IMG/VR virus record: IMGVR_UViG_3300042691_035038
Location: 1 to 24,088 of that record
DNA: 24,088 bases
Reading direction: 5' to 3' (one strand)
Source of the DNA: a virus
Position numbers and translations under genes: made by a program. Below, one piece after another: positions 1-8,770 of this stretch. The stretch's first letter is position 1. Every line of letters begins with the position of its first letter. Under the pieces are notes generated by a model. It was not told where the DNA came from, did no database searches, and was given only the letters and a program-made list of their open reading frames with translations.

Positions 1-1868
1 ACGCTGGGATTAAGCAGCTTTGCGAAAAATATCTGGTTCAGAACAGAACTACCAAGAAGCTGTATGAAACACCGCAATTTGCTTATATGTTGATTGCAAT
101 GACCTTATTTAAGGATTATAAGGGAGAGCGCACCAACTACATCAAGAAGGCTTATAATTATTTCAGCCAGCACAAGATTAATTTGCCTACGCCTATTATG
201 GCAGGAGTAAGAACGACTCTAAAGTCTTATGCTTCTTGCGCTTTGTTTACCGTAGACGATTCGCTTGAATCTATCTTCGCTAATAATAGCGCAATTGGAT
301 TTGCTACTGCAAATCGTTATGGTATCGGTATTAACGCAAGTCGTCTTCGTGCAGTCAATGCGCCTGTTAAGGGTGGCATGGTTAGCCATACTGGCCCAGT
401 TCCATTCCTCAAGATGTTCGAATCCACTGTAAAGTCTTGCCATCAAAATGGTATTCGCGGTGGATCTGCAACAGTAAATGTCGCTTGGTTCCATCATGAT
501 ATCGAAGACATTCTTGTATTAAAAAATAATGCTGGCACAGATGACAACCGTGTTCGCAAGCTCGACTATTGCATTGGGTTTGATCGGACATTCTATGATC
601 GTTTGATAAAAAACGAAAGCATTACTTTGTTTTCTTATCATGAAGTTCCAGAGCTTTGGAATAGCTTTGGTATGCCAGAATTTAAAGAACTTTATGAAGC
701 AGCAGAAAAGAACAAAAGTCTTAAATTTAAAAAGACAATTAATGCCCGTGATCTTTTCTTTTTGTTCTCTAAAGAGCGTGTAGAGACTGGTCGCATTTAT
801 TTGATGAATGTTGACCATGCTAACTCGCATGGCTCTTGGAACGCTCAAGTTGATACTAGTAATCTATGCCTTGAGGTCAATCACCCTCTCAAGCCAATCA
901 AGGACTTGAACGATCCTAATGGAGAAATCGGCGTTTGTATTTTGTCTGCCGTTAATCTGCTTGAGGTTGTGAAAGACGAGATGGAACCTGTATGCGAAAT
1001 TATTGTCCGTATGCTGGACGCTCTGATCGATCATCAAAATTATTTCGTTCCTGCTGCTGCAAACTTTGCAAAGAATCGCCGCAGTCTTGGAGTTGGCGTT
1101 ACTAATCTTGCTGGCTACCTTGCTAACATTGGAGTCAAGTATACCGACAAGAATGCCGCCAACAAAGCTGCCGCTATCATGGAACTTGTAAGCTATAATC
1201 TTATTAAGGCTTCAGTTAAGATGGCTCAAGAAAAGGGACCATGCGCTTTATTCTCTGAGACAAAGTTCTCAAAAGCCATTCTGCCAATCGATACTTATTG
1301 CAAGAATATTGATGAGTTTGTTACTGAGAAGCTGCATTGTGACTGGGAAGAACTCAGAAAGCAAATTAAAACTCACGGTATGCGTCACAGCACCTTGACT
1401 GCTTTGATGCCTGTTGAGTCCAGTTCTGTAATTCAGTCATCGACAAATGGCATTGAACCTCCTCGTTCCTTGATTTCTTACAAGCGTTCAAAAGCTGGAG
1501 TTATTCCCGTTGTTGTCCCTCACATCAAAAATAACAAAGATAACTATACCCTTGCATTTGAAATGCCCAACAATCAAGGATATTTGAAGGTAGTTGCCGC
1601 TCTCCAAAAGTTTGTTGATATGAGCATCTCAACTAATCTTTATTATAATGCCACTCGTTATCCAAATAAAATCCCAAGTCAAGGAGAACTTGTTGGCGAC
1701 TTAATGTTGGCTTATAAGTATGGAATTAAAAATCTTTACTACACAAATACATTTGACGGCGACACGCAGACCGCATTACATACGAAACAGGAAGTTAAAC
1801 AAGAAGTGAAAACTGAAGAACCGCAAGATGACACCCAAGGCTGCGCGGGTGGAGCTTGCACCCTATAA
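1..1868 (+). CDS. nrdA: Ribonucleoside-diphosphate reductase class Ia, large (alpha) subunit, 5'-truncated
   Basis: Reduces ribonucleoside diphosphates to deoxyribonucleotides together with NrdB. The frame is open from base 3, before the first in-frame ATG at 87, and reads KYLVQNRTTKKLYETPQFAYM, which is NrdA sequence; the true start therefore lies outside the window. About 621 codons are visible against about 761 residues in E. coli NrdA, so roughly the first 145 residues, including any ATP-cone, are missing. Counting from the ATG at 87, the first redox Cys is C51, the catalytic N-x-C-x-E is N259/C261/E263, the second redox Cys is C284, and the radical-transfer tyrosine pair is in LYYTNTF near the end. 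The C-terminal tail carries the CxxxC pair (CAGGAC) that is re-reduced by thioredoxin or glutaredoxin. All key residues are intact. The gene sits 2 bp upstream of nrdB. Identification rests on family knowledge and is very secure. Confidence 0.97.
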   Translation, partial: AGIKQLCEKYLVQNRTTKKLYETPQFAYMLIAMTLFKDYKGERTNYIKKAYNYFSQHKINLPTPIMAGVRTTLKSYASCALFTVDDSLESIFANNSAIGFATANRYGIGINASRLRAVNAPVKGGMVSHTGPVPFLKMFESTVKSCHQNGIRGGSATVNVAWFHHDIEDILVLKNNAGTDDNRVRKLDYCIGFDRTFYDRLIKNESITLFSYHEVPELWNSFGMPEFKELYEAAEKNKSLKFKKTINARDLFFLFSKERVETGRIYLMNVDHANSHGSWNAQVDTSNLCLEVNHPLKPIKDLNDPNGEIGVCILSAVNLLEVVKDEMEPVCEIIVRMLDALIDHQNYFVPAAANFAKNRRSLGVGVTNLAGYLANIGVKYTDKNAANKAAAIMELVSYNLIKASVKMAQEKGPCALFSETKFSKAILPIDTYCKNIDEFVTEKLHCDWEELRKQIKTHGMRHSTLTALMPVESSSVIQSSTNGIEPPRSLISYKRSKAGVIPVVVPHIKNNKDNYTLAFEMPNNQGYLKVVAALQKFVDMSISTNLYYNATRYPNKIPSQGELVGDLMLAYKYGIKNLYYTNTFDGDTQTALHTKQEVKQEVKTEEPQDDTQGCAGGACTL

Positions 1869-1870
1869 AA

Positions 1871-2926
1871 ATGAAAACCGTACTCAACACTGTAAACGTA
1901 GATTCTCTTAAGCAACCGCTCTTCCTTGGCGAAGACTTGGCGATTCAGAGATATGATCGCCTAAAGTATCCCAAGTTCTATGATCTTTATGATCAGCAGA
2001 TTAATTTCTTCTGGCGACCACAGGAAGTTAATCTTACAAAGGATGCGGCTGATTATAAGAATCTATCTCCAGAAGAAAAGTTTGTTTTCGATAGCAATCT
2101 CCGCTTTCAAACCATGACAGACTCAATGCTGTCGCGCAGTATCAATTCTCTTTCTGATTATGTCAGCAATCCAGAACTTGAGATCTGCATGAATGTTTGG
2201 TCATTCTTTGAAACTATTCATAGTAATAGTTATACATATATCTTGCAGAATGTACATCCAGATGCCACGAAGTTCTTCGATTCTATTTTAGATGATAAGG
2301 AAATTGTTAAAAGAGCACAGTTTATCTCTAATAAATATGACGCTCTCCTTAATACCAAGAGCAATGACCCAAGGCAGCAAATCTTTGACGCACTTCTTTC
2401 GACTCAGATTACCGAAGGAGTAACCTTTTATGTTTCTTTCGCCTGTTCATTTTATTTTGGCTATCGCGGAAAGATGGAGGGTAACGCTAAAATTATTAAT
2501 TTAATTTCGCGTGATGAAAATCTTCATGTCGCTATCACTCAAAATATCTTGAAGGTTTTGCGTGACCAGCCAAAGGAAGGTTTTCAAGATATCATTAAAA
2601 AGAACGAAGACCGCATCTATGAGGCCTATCGTATGGCTGTAGATGCAGAAAAAGATTGGGCCGACTACCTTTTCTCAAAGGGCAGCTTAATTGGTCTTAC
2701 TGCCGATTCGCTAAAGCATTATGTTGAATGGCTTGCTGATAATCGTCTAACTTCTATGGGTTATAAGAAGTTATATAATGCAAAAGGTAATCCTATTGCT
2801 GGATGGTTGGATAGTTTCTACGATAGCAAGAAGATTCAAGTCGCCCCACAGGAGACCGAAATTTCTTCTTACGTTAAAGGCGTAGACAGTAAGATCGACG
2901 AATCTGTATTCGATATTAAATTCTAA
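1871..2926 (+). CDS. nrdB: Ribonucleoside-diphosphate reductase class Ia, small (beta) subunit
   Basis: Carries the di-iron centre and tyrosyl radical that activates NrdA. Starting at the ATG at 1871 the protein has 351 residues, close to E. coli NrdB (376). All metal ligands are visible: D84, E114, H117, E182, E216 and H219. The radical tyrosine is Y121 in the ETIHSNSYTY segment, so this is a tyrosyl-radical class Ia enzyme and not a Tyr-less variant. The C-terminus ends in a short hydrophobic tail (SVFDIKF) that normally docks into NrdA. A TTG at 1856, inside the nrdA 3' end, would add five residues; ATG is preferred because alignment to NrdB begins after it. A purine-rich GGTGGAG at 1848-1854 is about 16 nt upstream, longer than ideal. 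The stop codon at 2924-2926 directly abuts the stop of the opposing tail gene, leaving no terminator space. Confidence 0.97.
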   Translation: MKTVLNTVNVDSLKQPLFLGEDLAIQRYDRLKYPKFYDLYDQQINFFWRPQEVNLTKDAADYKNLSPEEKFVFDSNLRFQTMTDSMLSRSINSLSDYVSNPELEICMNVWSFFETIHSNSYTYILQNVHPDATKFFDSILDDKEIVKRAQFISNKYDALLNTKSNDPRQQIFDALLSTQITEGVTFYVSFACSFYFGYRGKMEGNAKIINLISRDENLHVAITQNILKVLRDQPKEGFQDIIKKNEDRIYEAYRMAVDAEKDWADYLFSKGSLIGLTADSLKHYVEWLADNRLTSMGYKKLYNAKGNPIAGWLDSFYDSKKIQVAPQETEISSYVKGVDSKIDESVFDIKF

Positions 2927-5900
2927 TTACTCAAGCGACAGTATAGAACCTCTAGAGTCGAGCCACTCCGATTCATCTCGGAATAGCTCGGCTCTTTCGT
3001 TTGGTCTGATAACAGAGATTTCATTGCCGTTAGCGTCAAGAATGTAAAGATTATGTTTGCCTCCTCTATTGACAATAACCACAGAATTTCCTTCAGCTAA
3101 ATCTGCGGGAAGAGTTATCGAAGAATCGCTATTAGGAGTAACCAAATTAATTTGATTGATCTGACTTTCTGGCATTTTATATTCTGTTTCTACTCTTTTT
3201 ACTTTGCCTCCAGATCCAGAAATCGTCGTTCCATTGTATTCAAATTCAAGACCTAAAGTTGCCGTTTCTGCACCAATTGCAGTCCAATTAACTGTTGAAC
3301 CCAATGTTTGAATTTTATATTTAAAACCTTTTGTAAGTGAGCTTGTGTGAATGTCTATAACATCAAAATCTTCGTTCCTGCCTCCATCTAACGTGAATTT
3401 ATTTGCAATAGGAGTTACAGTTTCCACGGGTTCAACTTCAAGATATCCGCTAACAACCTGAGAAAGAAAACCGGGACCAAAATCATCCCAAGGTCTAAAT
3501 CTAAAATAATGCCATTTGCCTGTTTCCAAACCTTCCGCTAATCTAATTGTATTTACGTAATTTCTTGTTTTATCAAGATTTACATAATTAAATTGATTAG
3601 TGTGATTTATAACGTCAGCTTCAAACACTCTTTTTACTTGGGCGCTTGTACCGTTTATCGCTACGCCATTGTATTCAAATTCGACACCAACATTAATACC
3701 AGTTTGCATCGGAGCGCCAATTGCTTTCCAATTAACATTATTACCTGTAGCTACAACTTCATACCAATTTCCTGACTCCATATCAGTATGATTTATGATA
3801 TCTGGATATCCTTCTCCAGTATATACGTCTACGCTATAAACGTCTTTTATTGAATTTGGATTATAACAATTGAAAACTATTTGACCTTTGGAAACTTCTT
3901 CTGTTAGTACTGTAAAAGAAATACCAGAAAATCCTGTTGTATTTGCAGTGGTTATATCATAAAGGTTTGCAATGCCTAAAGGATTACCTTTTGTTGATGG
4001 TACAATTCTTCCTTCGCCGCTTCCATATGCCAAATAATGTTCTAATCCCCAACTTTCAATTGTCGTAGACTTATCTACATTAGCATTGTAATAATCTATT
4101 AAGTCTTGATATGCATAAACGTATGCTTCGTAATCAGCCTCTCCACTTCCTCTATAGTTAATACCAACCGCAGTTCTTGTCCCAGAGCTTAAACCAGTTC
4201 CATTATAAAAAGTTGCAGTTGAAAATGCTCCAGAAACGTCTCTAAAAGTCAATGGTATTAGATCATCTTCGCTCCTAATAAGATCTCCATCACTATCTCT
4301 AATTCCAGATCCAGAAACTACTGTTATAGCGCCAATTGTACTTGCTACATCAGGACTCCAGACCGCCAATCCAGTAAAGTCTCTTCTGCCATAATATCCA
4401 GAAAGAATATAATAAGGAGAATTTTGATAAGAATCTATAACCTGTATGTCTGTATAAGCTGGGTATTGATTATGAGCATAAAATGTAGCATCTGAAATAT
4501 TATTACCGGCATCTTTAACTTTTACTCTTAAAGCCAAAGATCTTGAATATTGAACATCTTTTGCAGAATCTCTTTCTCTGCTGAATAATTCAGCATTCAT
4601 ATCTTTAGTAATTGTATAAGACAATCCTTGATATTGTTTTATTTGTTTTAAAATATTTCCAGCAGAATCTAAAATTTCTAATGTGACATCTAATGGAAAA
4701 TTCATAAATGGATTTTCCAAAATTTGTTCTTTTGTAGACATAATTCCGCCAGTAGGGTCAACATATTTCCATCTAAATGTAACATCGGCGGATGTAAAAT
4801 TACCATTTCCTAATCCATAAAAAGCAAATCCTTCGCCAAGATCTTCTATTATTGAATAATTTAAAGAATTTTTATCGGCAGTATCAATTGTAAAACCGCT
4901 AACAATTGTTCTTCCATAAATTTCTCCTAATTGACCAGTTAAAGTAGCTTGTGGAAGTACAATTATTGATGTTTGCGCGGCGTCAGTAGACAATAATTTA
5001 TAAACAACTCCTTGAGAATAAACATCAAAATCATATTGGCCATAAATTCCATTTGTTGGTATAGTGATATCTGTTACTCCTGAAGCTGTAGTATAAACAT
5101 CCGTAATTGAATCATATTCATCGCTAACCGTAGAATAATCTGGCCTGCTTACATATATTTTATAACCAGTTATAGGACTATCTGTTCCAGACCAGTTTAT
5201 ATATATTCCTGTATTATTCACTGAATAAGCAATAATTATACCAGATGGAGGATTAGGTTTAACAACTACATCATATGGACCTTGAACATAATAACTTGGA
5301 GAAGTGTCCATCATATCTTTTTCAATCCAATCTTCTTTATTCGCTAAATATTCAATTCCGACCACAGAATATTGATTAGCTTCTTCTTCTTTTGTGGCAA
5401 TTGTTTTATAAAGTTTTGGCTCAACTCCAGAGCCACTTAGAACATAAAGGGAGCCTTCAGAAATTAAATCTAAGTTTTGAGGCTCTGTATTTACGGAAAG
5501 GTTATAAAAACCTCTTGGATATCCTGTGCCGTATATTAATCCGCTATAACCAATTCCACTTGCTTCAGGTAAAATTCTCAAATCACTCTGACCCAAAGTT
5601 CCCGCTCCTGTATATACATCTAAACCAAGAGAAAGAAATCCACTGTAAACATGGGCGGCAGTTAAAGTTTCATTTAAATAAACTTTACTTGAACCATAAA
5701 AGTCTTTAGGTAACCCTACTGTATAATAGCCGAAAGAGTTACCCTTTGACCACTTAGATTGATCAGAATTAGTCGAAATATAGTCGAGAGTAAAAGTGGT
5801 AGCAGATTTTTGATGCGCTCTAGTGCAAATATAAGTTTCTGAATTATATTTTACAATGTTGCCAACAGCGTATTCTCTTCCAGCTTGCCATTCTTCATAA

Positions 5901-8752
5901 TTTGATTCGCCTCTATTGCCAAAATCAGCTTGGACGAATGTATAGTATGGGCGTAACTTAGAATAAGCTAATAAATCTCTATAATTAAATTTTACACCAG
6001 GATAATCTAAACCTCTTTTACTACCAGCTTCAAGTAGACGATAACCTTCTTTAATTAGCGCGACACAATATAAGCAATTATCTTTGCTAGTATTCGTGTC
6101 TAATCCTAATTTGAATACTTCTGTTGCTGCGTATCCGGTTGACCATATTGCATTTGGAGTTGTAGAGTCTAGTGTCCCACTTGGCCACATAGCAATAACA
6201 ACATCTCCAGCACTTGCGTTAGTATAAACAGAGTTAGACCATATGCTGTTAATATTACCTAAGAAGGCAGACTGCTCATAAGCGCCTCCACTATTGTATC
6301 TATAAATAACAGCTGCACTAGAAGCTTCTAATCTTGAATTAGACCCAATAATCCAAGCAAAATCTCCACTTTGGGCTAAACTAGTATTATTAAAACCAGT
6401 TATAATTCCTTCCCAACTTGGGGTTGATGCAGATATTAATGACCCAGTTCCAGCATCTCCAGAAAAATTAACATCAATTTCTAAATACGATAAAACACCA
6501 GAAACTCCAGAAAATGTCAAAGTGTCCCATCTTGGATTTCCATCGACAACTGTATGACTTGGGAAAGTGTAAGTTGCTCCAGTTAATGTAGTTAATCCAG
6601 TATATAAAGATCCCGAAACTCTAGATTCGGAGGTATAAACATCAGTAATTACTGATTGTAATAAAAAGTCTCCAGTGACGGTTAGTGTCGCTCCGTATGT
6701 ATCGTCAACTACTGTATGAATATTAAATTTTCTTGTTTGTCTTTGCCTCCTTGCTCTAATTTGTTCAAGAGTGCCAGTAAACCCACCATCGCTTCCAGTT
6801 AAAGAATTTAAATCAGAAACAGCAAAGTTACCAGATGGAACATGAATATAAATTCCAGACGCAAGCCCGCTCACAAATTCGCCGTCAATCTTTATTGTTT
6901 TTGCGCTTTCATTAACTTCTAGTATTCTTCCAAAACTTCTACCGACATTTCTTATTTCATCGCTTACTCCAAAGATATCTCCTGGTTGTAGATATGCGCC
7001 CTCTAAGCCCGCAGTAAATGTAACGGTATCAGATTCAAACATTGAACTGCATAAAATATATCTACCAATTCGTCTTGCTTCTGATCGTGAAGTGCAGCCA
7101 GCGGCATTAACTTTAAATGGATTAAGGCCAAAATTTCTGATGCCATCAACATCTTCGACAAACTCTACTTTTGTTTTGTAGTCGTCGTACTTGTCGTTGT
7201 ATGTGACTTCTACGCTTGTGTATCTCTTGTTCTTTGCTGTTTCCGTATAATTAAAAATTCCATCTTTTACGTTTGCGTTAGCAAAATAAATTAAAGGTTC
7301 TTTGTTCTTGTCTGCAAAAAACGAAAATCCTTCAGTGTTCCAATAAATAATTCCTTTAAAAATAGCAGCTACATCTTTCAATATATTGTAGGCTTCGTCT
7401 TTATTATAAAAGATAATATTGCAAGTGTATCTTGGCTCTAAACCACCTTTGCCATCTGGCACTCCTTTGAATCGGCCATCGTCATCAACAGCGTCACAAT
7501 ACCTTCCAATATCATACAAAGTCCATTTATCAACAGACGAAGAATCGATATAGTTGCCTAATCCATAATTGAAGTCTGTAATTATATCATATAGAATCCA
7601 TGCTGGATTGTCCGTCCAAGCTAATTTAAATGTTCCGTCCCAATTCCCATAATAAACTCTATTGCTGTCGTAGAAATTCGTGTCGCAAAATTGCTGTAAT
7701 TTAATATCGGAATCATTTGCTAAGTTAAATTTAGCGCCGCCGCTATCTTCCGCGAGTTCTCTTAAAGTCCTTGTGCCAGAATAATCTGGATCAGTATGGA
7801 AATAGTAAAATTGAATTCCAGCTTCCCTTGCTCTATTTAATGATATTTGATAAGTTTCTGGAGTCATCGTTTCTGGAGTTGATCCAGAAAAATAAACTAC
7901 TTTTCTAACAGTATTAACCCAAAGTTTTTCCGTGACTGTCGATTCAGAATTTTTTCCAACTTCATCTGTTATGCTGAATTGCGTTTTTCTTAAAAAGAAA
8001 TTAGCTATGCTCGTTTCATTTGGATTAACCGCTGGACTGAGTTGAGAGGCACTTAGAGCAGCATCAAGAAGTTTAATCAAATTAGTTTGATTTGCGCCAG
8101 CAGAATCTGGTGTTTCAACTTCTGCAAAACTACTTGAATTATAATATGTAAAATTGTTTATAGTTTCCTGAGTCGCTTCGTTGACTACAAAATTAGTGTT
8201 ATTTGCAGCAGTCTGCCATATTGAAAATCTTGTATTTGTATATCCAGATAAAAGTTTAAATATAAATTGACTCAAATTTCTTTTTAACAATTGGCGAGTA
8301 GCCGTATTCATATTCTGGTCAATTACAAATATAACATCAAGGGTATTTGGATTTGCAGGATAGTCTGGATTTGAAAAAACATACCTTCTATCTAAACCAT
8401 TACCGCCAAGAGGAAAATAATTAGAAGGTACCTTAACCTTCTTCATTTTAACGTCAAATTCTCTTTGAGGAATACTGGAAAAGGTTCTTGAATCAAATTT
8501 TAATCCAACGTGAGCGGTCAATGGGTAAGAAAAATTTCTATCAACTACTTCATAAATACCATCTACAGAAACTTCTTTTTTAACAAGTGGAGAAATAGTT
8601 TCGGGGCTTTTCTTTTCAATTGTGATAAACCTGTCTCTTCCATTCTCAGCGTCAGGCAAGACAATTTCACTTGAACTGATTAGTCCAGCTTGACTGATAA
8701 CGTCTGTATCAATTGTACCACCTCCTATATTCTCGCCGTTTGGTTCGCTCAT
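2927..8752 (-). CDS. Tail tip hub / host-specificity protein J, C-terminal part (1941 aa) with vWA-like insertion
   Basis: Homologue of phage lambda J from the point where J reads 'ALVGVQVDSEQF' onward; J forms the central tip that binds the receptor. Landmarks shared with J: AHVGLKFDSRTFSSIP (80-95), VPSNY (108-112), NWDGTFK (370-376), DNPAW (381-385), DKW (408-410), EPRYTCN (439-445), GCTSRSEARRIG (552-563) and PGD (590-592). Between VPSNY and NWDGTFK, where lambda has only a short linker, about 250 residues are inserted that read as a von Willebrand A-like domain. Further on lie a CBM5/12-like segment (about 951-1003), a fibronectin-III-like segment (about 1166-1262), a HYLAYG..EGR module (1539-1585), two copies of a small NW-x-AIGA module and a beta-rich C-terminal tip. 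At 1941 residues it is far longer than J (1132) although it lacks the J N-terminus, which is encoded by the gene at 9357-10232. It is the last gene of the minus-strand tail operon. Confidence 0.93.
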   Translation of the reverse strand: MSEPNGENIGGGTIDTDVISQAGLISSSEIVLPDAENGRDRFITIEKKSPETISPLVKKEVSVDGIYEVVDRNFSYPLTAHVGLKFDSRTFSSIPQREFDVKMKKVKVPSNYFPLGGNGLDRRYVFSNPDYPANPNTLDVIFVIDQNMNTATRQLLKRNLSQFIFKLLSGYTNTRFSIWQTAANNTNFVVNEATQETINNFTYYNSSSFAEVETPDSAGANQTNLIKLLDAALSASQLSPAVNPNETSIANFFLRKTQFSITDEVGKNSESTVTEKLWVNTVRKVVYFSGSTPETMTPETYQISLNRAREAGIQFYYFHTDPDYSGTRTLRELAEDSGGAKFNLANDSDIKLQQFCDTNFYDSNRVYYGNWDGTFKLAWTDNPAWILYDIITDFNYGLGNYIDSSSVDKWTLYDIGRYCDAVDDDGRFKGVPDGKGGLEPRYTCNIIFYNKDEAYNILKDVAAIFKGIIYWNTEGFSFFADKNKEPLIYFANANVKDGIFNYTETAKNKRYTSVEVTYNDKYDDYKTKVEFVEDVDGIRNFGLNPFKVNAAGCTSRSEARRIGRYILCSSMFESDTVTFTAGLEGAYLQPGDIFGVSDEIRNVGRSFGRILEVNESAKTIKIDGEFVSGLASGIYIHVPSGNFAVSDLNSLTGSDGGFTGTLEQIRARRQRQTRKFNIHTVVDDTYGATLTVTGDFLLQSVITDVYTSESRVSGSLYTGLTTLTGATYTFPSHTVVDGNPRWDTLTFSGVSGVLSYLEIDVNFSGDAGTGSLISASTPSWEGIITGFNNTSLAQSGDFAWIIGSNSRLEASSAAVIYRYNSGGAYEQSAFLGNINSIWSNSVYTNASAGDVVIAMWPSGTLDSTTPNAIWSTGYAATEVFKLGLDTNTSKDNCLYCVALIKEGYRLLEAGSKRGLDYPGVKFNYRDLLAYSKLRPYYTFVQADFGNRGESNYEEWQAGREYAVGNIVKYNSETYICTRAHQKSATTFTLDYISTNSDQSKWSKGNSFGYYTVGLPKDFYGSSKVYLNETLTAAHVYSGFLSLGLDVYTGAGTLGQSDLRILPEASGIGYSGLIYGTGYPRGFYNLSVNTEPQNLDLISEGSLYVLSGSGVEPKLYKTIATKEEEANQYSVVGIEYLANKEDWIEKDMMDTSPSYYVQGPYDVVVKPNPPSGIIIAYSVNNTGIYINWSGTDSPITGYKIYVSRPDYSTVSDEYDSITDVYTTASGVTDITIPTNGIYGQYDFDVYSQGVVYKLLSTDAAQTSIIVLPQATLTGQLGEIYGRTIVSGFTIDTADKNSLNYSIIEDLGEGFAFYGLGNGNFTSADVTFRWKYVDPTGGIMSTKEQILENPFMNFPLDVTLEILDSAGNILKQIKQYQGLSYTITKDMNAELFSRERDSAKDVQYSRSLALRVKVKDAGNNISDATFYAHNQYPAYTDIQVIDSYQNSPYYILSGYYGRRDFTGLAVWSPDVASTIGAITVVSGSGIRDSDGDLIRSEDDLIPLTFRDVSGAFSTATFYNGTGLSSGTRTAVGINYRGSGEADYEAYVYAYQDLIDYYNANVDKSTTIESWGLEHYLAYGSGEGRIVPSTKGNPLGIANLYDITTANTTGFSGISFTVLTEEVSKGQIVFNCYNPNSIKDVYSVDVYTGEGYPDIINHTDMESGNWYEVVATGNNVNWKAIGAPMQTGINVGVEFEYNGVAINGTSAQVKRVFEADVINHTNQFNYVNLDKTRNYVNTIRLAEGLETGKWHYFRFRPWDDFGPGFLSQVVSGYLEVEPVETVTPIANKFTLDGGRNEDFDVIDIHTSSLTKGFKYKIQTLGSTVNWTAIGAETATLGLEFEYNGTTISGSGGKVKRVETEYKMPESQINQINLVTPNSDSSITLPADLAEGNSVVIVNRGGKHNLYILDANGNEISVIRPNERAELFRDESEWLDSRGSILSLE
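3185..3361 (-). repeat. Small NW-x-AIGA module, copy 2 in J (residues about 1798-1856)
   Basis: The translated segment reads KYKIQTLGSTVNWTAIGAET, then LGLEFEYNGTTISGSGGKVKRV. It matches copy 1 at 3620-3817 over NW(K/T)AIGA, EFEYNG and the closing VKRV. It lies just before the beta-rich C-terminal tip of the hub protein. Confidence 0.6.
3620..3817 (-). repeat. Small NW-x-AIGA module, copy 1 in J (residues about 1646-1711)
   Basis: The translated segment follows the pattern G-x-W-Y-x-V ... NWKAIGAP ... GVEFEYNG ... G..AQVKRV. A second copy lies 3185-3361 in the same gene, and two diverged copies occur in the I-like fusion protein (10487-10648 and 11039-11185). The pattern resembles the short 'G-Y-I..G-T-D-F-T-A-I-G-A' beta module seen in many environmental phage proteins (from memory). 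Confidence 0.6.
3998..4138 (-). other. YxxAYxDLI...HYLAYGxxEGR module in the J protein
   Basis: Residues about 1539-1585 contain ADYEAYVYAYQDLIDYYNAN, then WGLEHYLAYGSGEGR. This matches the small repeat unit (Y-I-A-S-x-x-D-L-I ... HY...G..EGR) often found in tandem in large bacterial RTX-type secreted proteins. Here it occurs once, in the distal half of the hub protein. Function of the unit is not established. Confidence 0.55.
5744..5902 (-). other. CBM5/12-like (chitin-binding type 3-like) segment in the J protein
   Basis: Residues about 951-1003 read YEEWQAGREYAVGNIVKYN followed by an ETYICTRAH strand and a closing W. This W...Y..G..V.Y....Y.C pattern is that of small carbohydrate-binding modules of the CBM5/12 type, which are common as accessory domains in phage tail proteins. 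Similar segments occur in the L-like and I-like proteins of the same operon. Ligand unknown. Confidence 0.5.
7688..8341 (-). other. vWA-like domain inserted in the J hub protein (residues about 138-355)
   Basis: The segment shows the alternating strand/helix pattern of a von Willebrand factor A domain. Strand 1 is TLDVIFVIDQNMN, followed by an amphipathic helix, a second strand (TRFSIWQT), NQTNLIKLLDAAL in the position of the MIDAS threonine helix, a strand VRKVVYFSG, then SLNRAREAGIQFYYFHTD and a final ELAEDSGGAKFNLANDSDI that is typical of the vWA C-terminus. The metal site is altered: DxNxN (D145/N147/N149) replaces DxSxS, T223 is present, and the usual last Asp is Ser289. Metal binding may therefore be lost or unusual. 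The domain call is by eye. Confidence 0.75.
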
Positions 8753-8755
8753 TAT

Positions 8756-8770
8756 ATTTTATGATAAAAT
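8756..8770. promoter_or_regulatory. 15-bp perfect palindrome in the gap before the J C-terminal gene
   Basis: ATTTTATGATAAAAT is a 7+1+7 perfect dyad that fills most of the 18-bp gap between the stop of the 8771-9355 gene and the ATG at 8752. It contains one G/C pair only, so it is not a plausible intrinsic terminator. On the minus strand a TATAAT lies just upstream (8786-8781), so a small operator or an internal start for the 6-kb J gene is possible, but AT-rich dyads also arise by chance. Confidence 0.3.

Noticed and set aside
219-848. Several minus-strand frames opposite nrdA
   Set aside because: They are antisense to a fully conserved enzyme gene, overlap one another and show no domain or start context.
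5392-5709. 105-codon plus-strand frame inside the J gene
   Set aside because: It lies antisense to clear J-type sequence, has no recognisable motif and no start signal; it is a shadow of the coding strand.
8756-8770. Intrinsic terminator at the palindrome
   Set aside because: The dyad is nearly all A/T, has no stable stem with a usable loop and no U-tract in a terminator arrangement.
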